Part shown: one piece after another, positions 11,493-20,100 of the stretch
Layout of the letters: every line of letters begins with the position of its first letter
Numbering within the stretch: the first letter of the stretch is position 1
Source of the DNA: Botryllus schlosseri
Lineage: Eukaryota; Chordata; Ascidiacea; Stolidobranchia; Styelidae
Assembly (NCBI GenBank): GCA_000444245.1
Contig: ATSW01006981.1
Coordinates: 1 to 20,607, forward strand
Direction: 5' to 3'
DNA length: 20,607 bases
Translations under genes and position numbers: made by a program
The notes under the pieces: generated by a model
Seen by the model: only the letters and a program-made list of their open reading frames with translations
Told to the model about the DNA's origin: nothing
The model's database searches: none

Positions 11493-11890
11493 ATTCTTCG
11501 TAGTGTGGAGCATGGACCGGAGCCGGATTGGATATCCGGCCGGATTTTTTGAATTTTGGCCGGACCGGATCGGAGCCGGATCAGTACTTTTTCTGATACG
11601 GCCGGAGTCGGATCAGTACTGTTTTGAAAGATTCTGATCTTTATGGATGAGCATGACTTTTGTGACGAAATAACTACCAACCAACCACACGCAAGTAACC
11701 GCCAGGCCAGTGCGAAAATATACGGGCCATATGTATAAATTCACGGAACCACCGTACCGTGTAGGGCCGGATTTCAGGCCGGACTTTTTCACTTTTGACC
11801 GGAGCCGGATCGGAGCCGGACAAGAGAATTGATAAATCGGATCGGAGTCGGACCAGAGAATTTGTCGATCCGCTTCACACTAATTCTTCG
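11493..11890. mobile_element. GGCCGGA-rich hAT miniature element
   Basis: The element proper is 11501-11882 (382 bp), starting TAGTGTGGAGC and ending GCTTCACACTA (10 of 11 terminal bases pair). It is flanked by a perfect 8-bp direct repeat ATTCTTCG (11493-11500 and 11883-11890), which identifies hAT-type insertion. The interior has two diverged direct repeats built from GGAGCCGGATCGGAGCCGGA-like words (about 11515-11625 and 11764-11855). No transposase. The intact duplication implies a recent insertion near the end of the LINE fragment. Confidence 0.85.
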
Positions 11891-11972
11891 GAAGATCTTG
11901 AATGCACCACTGGACTAAATTACACTTGTACTCGTAAATCACAGCATAAATTCTGTAATTTCGATTCTTCAT

Positions 11973-12222
11973 TTCCAATCATCTCTAGTTCTGCAGCGGG
12001 CGGCGAGATAGCGCAGTGGTATAATCCGCGGCTGCAACACCAATAGGTGCGGGTTCGAGTCCGACCGAGGTCGACTTCAGAATTCTGATACTTAAGTGTT
12101 GGAGGTTTAACTATAGGCGCCGCCTCATCCGCGTACGGAAAATAATGAAGACTATCGGCAGATGTATCGGCAAATGTAGCAGTCGAATGCCACGAAACAA
12201 AGAAACCTCTTCAACATTGACA
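11973..12222 (+). mobile_element. tRNA-derived SINE
   Basis: A perfect RNA polymerase III A box TAGCGCAGTGG (12009-12019) and B box GGTTCGAGTCC (12052-12062) lie 32 bases apart, the layout of a tRNA gene. The T stem is poorly paired and the acceptor ends do not match, so it is a tRNA-like SINE head rather than a working tRNA gene. A non-tRNA body follows. A 9-bp direct repeat ATTCTTCAT (11964-11972 and 12223-12231) may be the target duplication, but the left copy is about 30 bp upstream of the tRNA head, so the boundaries are tentative. Confidence 0.68.
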
Positions 12223-12245
12223 ATTCTTCATCTACTGCAATTCTG

Positions 12246-12492
12246 TAATGTGGCGATGCAAAATAAACATTGTGCCGATCGTCACAGGTCTTAAGCAAAA
12301 ACAAACTCGGGAAACTATCAATTCGGATGTTCCGACTTTATTGGGCACTGTGTGTATTGCATAGGAATTTGACAGTTTTACTGAAATTTTAGAGATTTGC
12401 TTCAAGCTCGCAATTTTTCTTTGGGGGCAGGTTGCTGCCCGGATTATGTTTACCAGTTTTACTGTGATGTGAATAAAGAATATAATAATATT
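12246..12492 (+). mobile_element. LINE 3' fragment, copy 2
   Basis: 12246-12362 closely repeats 11350-11490 (shared words include GATGCAAAATAAACATTG, AACTCGGGAAACTATC and TTTATTGGGCACTGTG), again encoding MWRCKINIVPIV, with small indels. The sequence runs on to GAATAAAG followed by ATAATAATATT at about 12471-12492, which looks like a polyadenylation signal plus a short-repeat LINE tail. It is severely 5'-truncated. It shares orientation and family with copy 1. The two may be separate insertions or a duplicated block later split by the hAT and SINE insertions. Confidence 0.62.
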
Positions 12493-12970
12493 GACCGGAT
12501 TATTGACTGGAAAACTTTCGCATAAATTGGAGTCGCAAATCGTTATAAATACCACATCAATTCATCGATATGCGGTGAAGCGCAACAGATTTCGCGAAGG
12601 ACTTAGTTGTGGGTGGACGGTTGCTGCTACCTCAAAAATTGTTGTCTCCCTCATTGAAAGGGTCAAACTTAGGGTTGCATTGAAAACAAAAATCTATTTA
12701 AAACATGTTTGTATTATATTTTTCATGCCCTGACGTCACGATATGCAATTGTAACGTCATAGTCAATTGACATGAGCAATTGAAAATATAGGGTAACTAT
12801 AGCTCCCCTTTGACGAAATAGGCTCCCAATCCCTGTCATATAGGCTAAAGACCAAAAATATTCTTAACGGTCGGCATTCATCATCACCAGAACATTCATT
12901 CCGTACCAATGATCTGTATCTACGTACTTTAACTGTTAGACGACTATTTTGACTTTTTGAGGGTTCCAAC

Positions 12971-13139
12971 CAGAGTTGTAATGACTCGAGTCGCGATTTT
13001 TTGGTGACACGAATTGACTCGAGTTATTTTCCTAAAAATGAAAAATAACTGGACTCGAGTCAATTTGTATATTGACTCGACTTGTACTTGAGTCATTGCG
13101 CATGATTCGGACCAAGTCATATGACTCCAAACGGGGTCT
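12971..13139. repeat. ACTCGAGT-rich inverted-repeat element
   Basis: The word ACTCGAGT recurs and a large hairpin is formed by 13012-13031 (AATTGACTCGAGTTATTTTC) and 13040-13065, which pair except for a few bases. Outer sequence starting CAGAGTTGTAATGACT (12971) resembles, inverted, the region ending GACTCCAAACGGGG (about 13136). The structure fits a small foldback DNA element. No target duplication was found. Confidence 0.5.
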
Positions 13140-13202
13140 ACAAAGACAGGCATTTCATAGTAATTTCGAAGAAGAGTAAAGTTATCACACTATTATTATT
13201 TA

Positions 13203-13548
13203 GTCTATCATAGGGTTACCATACGTCCTCTTTTAAGAGGATTTGTCCTCTTTTTTGAATTTTTTGAAAGTGTCCTCGGAGGACGCCCAAAAGTCCTCTT
13301 TTTTTGGAATTTTGGTTAAATATATGGCAAAATAGACTTAGATACAGGGAATCGGCACTGAAGTAACGCTCAGGCGGGTATTTTGGAAGCTGGGCCGGAA
13401 ATTCGACCTTTTTTTCAGTCAACCGACCCCGAAGTGGGTAAAAGTAACCATTTTTTTCAGGATTTTCCTCCGGTTTTGCAAGTCTGAAAATTTTGAAAAA
13501 GTATGTCCTCTTTTCAGATTTCCAAAATATGCTAACCCTAATCTATGA
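13203..13548. mobile_element. hAT miniature element (copy B), relative of 4803-5162
   Basis: The element proper is 13211-13540 (330 bp). Ends TAGGGTTACCATA and TATGCTAACCCTA are inverted repeats matching at 12 of 13 bases. The first 60 bases (ACCATACGTCCTCTTTTAAG and following) are nearly the same as in copy A, and the right ends share TTTCCAAAATATG. The flanks GTCTATCA and ATCTATGA match at 6 of 8 positions, so this copy looks older than copy A or its duplication has mutated. No transposase. Confidence 0.8.
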
Positions 13549-13740
13549 GTACTGGTATTTGAAAATGCTACTAGAAACTGTTAGAAGTGAAGAAAATGAG
13601 TATGGATGGTGTGAACCTCTGAAAGGTTCAGGTTCGTGTGAAAGCGAACCTTTTTGAAAGGTTCTTTGTGAACGCTAACTTGAATCTCCTGACGTCACGG
13701 GACGTCATATTGCTAATTGCAACCCTACATTTCAATGAAG

Positions 13741-14946
13741 CGATAAAAATGTACACGATACCTAGCGAAGACTCGTGCCACATAATGCCACAAGGCTGAA
13801 GTACATATTGACGTTTTAAACGTCACCAAATGTATCAACTGGGGCAATCAAATGATATAATAATCCCATAAAATTAATATCTTCCGTCGCTTTGCCTACA
13901 ATTTCGACCAGGACTTGAAAGGGAATATAAGCTTACACCTTAACGGTCTAGGCCTGGCCGGACAATGTATTCAGCGCCTGAGTATTGCGACGTTGATATT
14001 GAACAGTAGTAATAGGTTTGGGCGGAATGTGCCAAAACACGATTTAACTTAAACAAACAAGAATTATCAATATAAAAGATACTGAAAGAATTAGCTCATT
14101 CTCATTTTTGCAGCAATACTTTTATGACCTTGTGTGCGGCAATAAAAAAAGGGGGAATAATTAACGATAGAGAGAAAACGAACAAAGAATCTGGATTGAC
14201 CTTTGTACTCAGACATGAGACTGGAGTACTTCTACTTGTACTTTTCCACTCCTGATTCTACCTCGCCTCTGGTACACGAGACTTGTGTATTTAGTAATTT
14301 TTTTTTATATTTTCCCTCGAATAACAATGGATCGACTTTTAATTTCAATGGTATGTACTTACTAGTTATTTTTATATATTCCCTGAACAACAACAGTATA
14401 GTATTTTTATATTTCCCCCACGAACAACAACAGTATAGTATTTGTTCCTTCGGATCCGTATGTGAGATCCCGGTGCGTGTTTTAGGTGGATTGTCAACGC
14501 GCGTCCGGCCAGATGATACGCCAAAGTGTAGTATCGGTTACTTGCGTTTGTCTGTGCAGAGTGACGCCTACGGGCTGTGTCATAATGGAATCGTACTCTA
14601 CTTTGTTATTGATCGAAGCTGTAGCGGGTAAATGATCTGTTATGGTTATAAATATACGTGTCAACTGGAGTTCTCGAGAACATCCATGTAAATAAAGCCC
14701 TCGCTATTGTTACGGGTCACAGAGCACGGGTCACGTGTCGACGATCGCTCGAAGCCCGTCACCTGATATTTTGAAAGCTCTAGGTATGGTGCATAATTGT
14801 ATATGGATTGTTGCGGTATTAGAATTGTGGTTACGGTTCGTTGGCGGTGCGAGGATCAGGTTTATAGTATACTATAACTCCCTAGCTTGGATATTATACG
14901 ACGCGCTGCTATCGTTGCTTTGTCCAAGACCTAATTCACGATAATC
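13741..14946. other. Spacer with no recognised gene
   Basis: The longest open frame (14203-14631 plus, 142 codons) is rich in low-complexity residues and overlaps a tandem repeat, so I do not support it as a gene. A TATAAATA (about 14648) and AATAAA (about 14690) lie 40 bases apart. The left terminus of the Polinton-like element could lie in this stretch or just right of it, but with the other terminus outside the window it cannot be recognised by pairing. Confidence 0.4.
14370..14443 (+). repeat. Short tandem repeat, period 37 bp
   Basis: The word GAACAACAACAGTATAGTAT occurs at 14385 and again at 14422, each preceded by a TTTTTATAT and CCC-type run. A more diverged unit (TATTTTCCCTCGAATAACAA) lies about 70 bp to the left. 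Confidence 0.7.
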
Positions 14947-15147
14947 AATCTCGCTGTCGAAAATGACATGCGGCCGCGTAGACTGCATAGCGCCTTTTGT
15001 TTTGTGATCCACCCTGCTGTGCCGAGAAGCGACAATCTCGCTTTCGAAAACAACCATGTCGCCTCGTAGACATGCACAGCGCCTTTGTCCTGCAATACAC
15101 CCTGCTGTGATGAAGAGCTATTCTCTTTGTTCGAAAATGTTGGATAT
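14947..15147 (+). repeat. Tandem repeat, period about 87 bp
   Basis: Units begin AATCTCGCTGTCGAAAA (14947), AATCTCGCTTTCGAAAA (15034) and, diverged and partial, ATTCTCTTTGTTCGAAAA (15120). The first two also share CGTAGAC, GCATAGCGCC/GCACAGCGCC and CACCCTGCTGTG. They lie about 340 bp left of the first gene of the Polinton-like element. Polinton termini often hold such repeats, so this may be its terminal or subterminal region, but that is inference. Confidence 0.7.
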
Positions 15148-15465
15148 TGGTCTCTGATGTCGCTTGGTCACTATACTGAAAGCGAGAGTTGAGTATTGAT
15201 TAACTATCACGACGATTTTCCTCCAGTTAATGTACTGAGGTACTGTCTCGCTCTGTTTTAATTATCACGGCGTATAGTGCTCTCACAAACAAGCAGTTTT
15301 ACAATCTGATAACCTCTTTCCACGCCGCTCGTGTGAGATTACTGAGTCGAGACGATAGCTAGTAGTATGATATTGAAAGATGATGTATTCTGGCGGTATA
15401 GAAAGTTAACTATAACCAACCCTAATGTCTGATAAATAGTGTCAACAAAATAATCACATGTTTCT
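15148..15465. other. Spacer between tandem repeats and the Polinton-like genes
   Basis: No coding signal. A faint repeat (TAACTATCACGACG about 15200, TAATTATCACGGCG about 15260) is present. It is probably part of the left end region of the Polinton-like element. Confidence 0.35.
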
Positions 15466-15471
15466 TTTATT
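15466..15471 (-). terminator. Polyadenylation signal of the leftward gene
   Basis: AATAAA on the minus strand, 16 bases past the stop codon of the OB-fold-like gene. Its position fits a very short 3' untranslated region. Confidence 0.6.
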
Positions 15472-15487
15472 TCATACATGAAACAGT

Positions 15488-16195
15488 TCATTCTTTGCAA
15501 ATACGCGAATAGTCTTGTAAGAACAGTTCACGTTTGCCTGATCGGACTTGTACACGTAGATGGGTGACATCATAGTATTTGTCAGCAGTGAATAACGGTA
15601 TAATACCCCAATTTTTCAGATCTACAGAAATGTCACCATTCACTAGGGCGTAAGAATGTAGCTGTCTCTCCGAGGTTGTGCCAATGGATTCAGAATCCGT
15701 GGCAATACAGAGACCTCTGTAATTAACAATCTTGTCATCGTACAAGCCTTTTTGGATATCTTCTGCAGACACATACCGGAATTCAACCATCTCTGGGCAA
15801 GGTAAGTGTGCTTTGCTCTTCGTAGCAGTAGAATTGCGACCAATGATTAATGACGGAGCATCAGTTCTTGCGTCAGCAGTGATCTTGATGTTACAGAATG
15901 TCATAGTATGACCTTGTCTGTATGCAGTTTCGATGCAGTCCAGTAATTTGTCATTGAATATCACCCCTGGTAGAGATTTTTTACCATCTGTGATCAAGAC
16001 TTTCACATAAGTCATCTTGGGTCCATGTCGTCTGGTCGACGCCAGTTGTACACGTCCATCGAAGCTGACTTGCGTGCCATAGAGACTGGTGGCATTGTCA
16101 AAATTTGGGATATGAGACGGGGTAGCCCGTTTCAAGTCAATATCTAGCTTGCGCTTCGTTGCAGTATTTTCGTACGGGTTGTATTTACATGCCAT
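15488..16195 (-). CDS. OB-fold-like protein, possible ssDNA-binding protein of the Polinton-like element
   Basis: The frame encodes 235 residues from ATG at 16195 (MACKYNPYEN). No signal peptide or membrane segment is present. Residues about 38-125 run as alternating beta-like stretches: VSFDGRVQLA, MTYVKVLITDGKKSLPGVIF, TMTFCNIKI, PSLIIGR. That order resembles an OB fold as in RPA-type DNA-binding proteins. A second, similar half (about 150-232: VNYRGLCIA, SYALVNGDISVDLKNW, THLRVQV) may be a second OB fold. An ssDNA-binding role would suit a neighbour of a protein-primed polymerase, but this is inference from secondary-structure pattern; I recognise no exact family. It is transcribed away from the polymerase and shares an upstream region with the rightward genes. 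Confidence 0.6.
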   Translation of the reverse strand: MACKYNPYENTATKRKLDIDLKRATPSHIPNFDNATSLYGTQVSFDGRVQLASTRRHGPKMTYVKVLITDGKKSLPGVIFNDKLLDCIETAYRQGHTMTFCNIKITADARTDAPSLIIGRNSTATKSKAHLPCPEMVEFRYVSAEDIQKGLYDDKIVNYRGLCIATDSESIGTTSERQLHSYALVNGDISVDLKNWGIIPLFTADKYYDVTHLRVQVRSGKRELFLQDYSRICKE

Positions 16196-16224
16196 AGTGT
16201 AATTATGCCTGTAAGTATGTCACT

Positions 16225-16566
16225 AGAGAAAAAGAGTCTTGTATTTATATTCAAATGGTTGGGGGAAAAAGGCCGATTAGAGTGTCATAAAATTTCTTGC
16301 CGAATTTTGCCGGCTCTATTTAACTGTTTTAAGTTACTTCTTCCAATTGTCATGTGGCTCACAGTGTCTATAAGTAAGTGTAAATTGGGTATGCGAGTAC
16401 GGCACGAGAGAAAAAAGAGGCTTGTATATTCAAATGGTTGGGGGAAAAGGCGAGTGGAGGGTCATAAAATTCCTTCCCGCGTTTTGCTGGCACTGTTAAA
16501 CTGTGTTACGTACCTTCTTCTGCTTGTTATGTGGCTACAGTGTCTATAAGTAAGTGTAAATTGAGC
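16225..16566 (+). repeat. Duplicated block in the divergent intergenic region
   Basis: Two direct copies, about 16225-16385 and 16408-16563, lie between the divergent genes. Shared words include ATTCAAATGGTTGGGGGAAAA, GTCATAAAATT and AGTGTCTATAAGTAAGTGTA. The block probably holds promoters for both directions. Each copy ends in a GTAAGT that fits a splice donor (16374 and 16550), which could serve 5' leader exons of the rightward genes; use of these sites is unproven. Confidence 0.72.
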
Positions 16567-16588
16567 TTACCATCACAAATCTTTGCTC

Positions 16589-17068
16589 ATGACTATGGCT
16601 GATAACGGGATACCAGAATTGATGGAAGGTGGTTATCCGGTAGACCTGCTCGATGCGATTAGCCCTGCAAATGATATTCCAGAAAATGTAGAAAATCCAG
16701 CCCAACCCCCCGCATTCCCATCCAGACGTAGACCTGGGGGTGAGAGGTTTGGTAAATACAGTAGACGAATGATGGAGCACCTCAAGGCGACCATTGTTGA
16801 GGCTATTTCAATCGCCCCATCGGAAGCGATGTTCACTATTCTGGGGGAAGTGGATGATATACTCTCGAGATCTAGTTTTCCTTCTCATGAAACATTCACT
16901 CAAGATTATAACCGGATAGAACAAGAAATTTCGCAAATACTATCACAGTCGAACGGTCAGGATTTGCGTATGCAATTACCCTTGGAACGCATCATGCGGG
17001 CGAAAGTTGCCTTTCTCAAAGAGATGTCAGCTGCCAGAGCCACCATGAAATTTTATACGAATGTGTAA
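16589..17068 (+). CDS. Unknown protein of the Polinton-like element, about 159 residues
   Basis: The first true ATG is at 16589 (MTMADNGIPEL), with another in frame at 16595. I do not recognise the family. The N-terminal third is acidic and proline-rich (ENPAQPP), followed by a basic patch (SRRRPGGERFGKYSRR). The C-terminal half looks helical (ETFTQDYNRIEQEISQIL ... LERIMRAKVAFLKEMSAA), with coiled-coil potential. No membrane segment or signal peptide. It sits 111 bp before the polymerase start in the same direction, so it may share a transcript. A DNA-binding or replication accessory role is possible but unsupported. Confidence 0.55.
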   Translation: MTMADNGIPELMEGGYPVDLLDAISPANDIPENVENPAQPPAFPSRRRPGGERFGKYSRRMMEHLKATIVEAISIAPSEAMFTILGEVDDILSRSSFPSHETFTQDYNRIEQEISQILSQSNGQDLRMQLPLERIMRAKVAFLKEMSAARATMKFYTNV

Positions 17069-17165
17069 CTGTTTTGGTGTGCTATCATGTTTTAATCGCA
17101 TGCTTATGCTGTAATATCATATGTATATATGTGTGTTTTGTGCTACCTGTTATTGAATCTGTGTA

Positions 17166-17178
17166 TTTTTGTTTCCAG
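17166..17178 (+). promoter_or_regulatory. Splice-acceptor-like tract before the polymerase start
   Basis: A pyrimidine-rich TTTTTGTTTCCAG ends one base before the ATG at 17180. It fits a 3' splice site that would place a leader exon directly on the polymerase start, and it argues for ATG 17180 over an earlier in-frame start. Confidence 0.5.
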
Positions 17179-17179
17179 A

Positions 17180-20100
17180 ATGTCTAGGCGACGAAATCTT
17201 GTTAGAATTGTGTCTGATTTTGCCCAACCAAGCAGCTTGGGTATACCTGAAAATCTGATCGAGATCGTGGAAGAAAACTGGCACTCCATTCGCAGCTCAA
17301 CACTCACACCGCACAGTATACGCAGCCTACACAATTTCCGTATACTCGGCCGCAACCCAAGTGACGTCATCAACGATCTACAGGACATCTTCGTCTCACA
17401 ACAGTATGGTTTTCGAATCAATTACGCTTTTGCCCACATACTAGATAATGTTGAGACAAACGAATTGAGATACTATCATGCGTCCGAGAACGCAGGTGTT
17501 ATGTTGGATACACCTAAAATGATTGCCAATCGTAGTGACTTTGACCAGTTTGTAGACAATATAGACCTGGCCGCTGGCTTCGAGAGTGCTCGCTTTCAAA
17601 GAGACGATACTAAATTTGCTGTCTTAGTAGTCACAAACGTGACCTTTTACGTGTACAAATCTGACTTCAGATTAATTGGGTGTAGTACAATCGAAATACC
17701 AAAGTCTATTGTGAATTCGCATAGTGTTTTGGATTTAATGAAAAATCGACATGGTGTACCATATGACGATCATTATTGTATATTCCGTTGTGTCGCTGTT
17801 ATGCTTTGTGGTGGTAATTATCGTGGTGATGACTTACAATCTAAAACACTCTCTTTGGTGGCACAATATTCTGCCTTGTATGGGGACCCTGAATCTGGTG
17901 TGTGTATGAACGACCTAGATAAAGTTGAGTCCTGTCTTAAAGTATCCATCTGTGTCTACACATTGAAAGAAGGAGTCGGTTATATACTACGACATGGTGC
18001 TCGGGAGGGGTTGAAAATTCACGCCCATTTAGAAGGAACACATTTTTGTTATATTAAAAATTTCAACTCATATTGCAAGAATTATAGCTGTGAGACCTGT
18101 CATCGCCTGTTCAGTTCAAAATATTATCTCCAACGGCATAATTGTTTTAAAGACATTCCTAATCACTATCGTGGGGGTATGTTCAAGCCTGAGCCTACTA
18201 TATTTGAAGCGTTGGACGAGTTGGGGATAATCGTGCCCAAACCANCTCGTTTCTACCCGTATAACTTGGTTTTTGACTATGAAAGTATATTACAAAAAGG
18301 CTCNACNCCNAACGATACTGCTAATGTGCACTATGTGGACTGTCATATCCCGGCCGCGGTGGCCTTCGCATGTAATTACCCAGGGTACGAGACTCCAGAA
18401 GTACTGATTAGTGATGGCGACCCTGGAGCGCTGGTTGCTAGGATGATGTCACGTTTTGAATTGATCCAAAGTGAGTGTTTTGAGGCATTATGTCAACAAT
18501 TTTATGACGTGTTGGAACGATTAGATTGTATTGCTGAAGAAATGCATACCACTGAACCGGATGTCAAACGTATGAGCCCAGCGACCTTATTGAAACAGCG
18601 TTTTTTGAATTATTTGAGTCAATTACCTGTATTCTCTTTCAATGGGTCTCGTTATGATATACCTCTGATTATCCCGTATCTGGTGGAGTACTTATCAGAC
18701 CCTATCAGTATTGTTAAGAGGGGTACGTCATATATGTCTTTGTCGACTAGTCGGTTCCGATTTTTGGATGTGACCTTGTATCTTGGCGCCGGCACAAGTT
18801 ATGACGCGTACATACGTTGTCATAACTGTGCTTCAACGAAGGCTTTTTTTCCGTATAACTATTTCACTGATTTATCAGTATTGGATGAAAAATCTCTCCC
18901 AGACCACATACATTTCTATAACAAACTGAAACGGTCTAATATAACCGATGAGCAATATCTTTGGTGTCAATCAAAGTGGGCGGAACATAAAATGACTACT
19001 TTTCGTGACTATCTATCTTTCTATGTCAGTTTAGATGTCGGCCCGTTACTGGAGGCCCTCACAAAGCACAAGCAACTCTTTGCTCGTTACTCAATTGACA
19101 TGGCTAAACATGGTATATCTTTGCCCTCGCTAGCCTCAAGGTTTGTGTTTAATAGCATACCACCTGTATTTACTTTGTTGAATCAAAAGTATAGCCATAT
19201 ACACACCCTGATACGGGAAAATTTGCGCGGGGGGCTTTCCGTTGTTTCATTGCGATATGCAGAGGCTAAAGTCACAAAAATCAAATCCCAAATCTATGGT
19301 GATAACGCTCTACCTGTAGAACAGGTGCTAGGTCTGGATTCGAACTGTCTCTATTTGGATACTCTCCGTTCACGATTACCGGGGGGCTATCCTTGTCTGT
19401 GGTCACCTAATGAAGATTTTACTCTATTCTCCAGGACAAAAACGGCACCGCTCTATGGAAAAATGGCTCACCAATGGCTAAGCTACATTGCGCACTGTCG
19501 GGGGGTCAAAATCCAACATCAATTCAATGGTCCTGAGCATCGTATCGGCCTGCTCCAGATTTGTATTGATGGGTATTATAGGACTCCACAAGGGCCTGTT
19601 GCACTTGAGCTGTTTGGATGTTTTCACCATGGTCACGGCTGCGAGTTGGGCGCCAGCCCGGATCGCCAAGCCCGCTGGGCCGCGACGCAGCGTAAAATCC
19701 AGTATATTCAAAAAGTGGGGTATAAATTGGAGTACATCACAGAATGTCAATGGGTCATTATGCGCCAACGAAGTGATATAGCTGCCTTTATTCAAACTCT
19801 CGAATCCAGTAAAATGGTGAAATGTCGGGTCCTTTCAAGTTCGAAACTCTTAGAGTTGGTGTCAAAAGATCAATTTTTTGGGGCCGTTGAGGTCGATATT
19901 CATGTGCCTAGTCACCTCAAGGAGCATTTTAGTGAGTTCTGTCCCCTGTTCAAACATGCTTACGTAAGTCGTGATGATATAGGTCCATACATGAAAGCAT
20001 TTGCTGAACAACATGGTTTTTTGAAACGGCCACGGAAATTCTTGATTGCTACTCTGCAGGCCACAAAAACATTGTTAATAACACCACTATTGAAGTGGTA

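Larger units (their letters stand above)
12651..13738. mobile_element. Composite repeat with inverted ends TCATTGAAA...TAGGGTTGCA
   Basis: The left edge reads TCATTGAAA, then GGGTCAAACT, then TAGGGTTGCA (12651-12679). The reverse complement of the right edge (13719-13738) reads TCATTGAAATGTAGGGTTGC. Both ends also carry TGACGTCA palindromes just inside (12731 and 13690). This suggests one DNA transposon of about 1.1 kb that received the ACTCGAGT hairpin repeat and the 13211-13540 hAT element. No target duplication or transposase was identified, so the boundaries are provisional. Confidence 0.4.

Noticed and set aside
12002-12073. Functional tRNA gene
   Set aside because: A and B boxes are perfect, but the T stem and acceptor stem do not pair, and a SINE-like body follows.
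14203-14631. 142-codon open frame
   Set aside because: Overlaps a 37-bp tandem repeat, low-complexity composition, no recognisable domain.
14630-14730. Solo LTR suggested by TATAAATA and AATAAA 40 bp apart
   Set aside because: No paired TG...CA ends, no target duplication and no primer-binding site could be identified.
16205-16549. 114-codon open frame across the intergenic duplication of the Polinton-like element
   Set aside because: It simply reads through the two direct repeat copies, and the conserved parts are not codon-like; better explained as control sequence.
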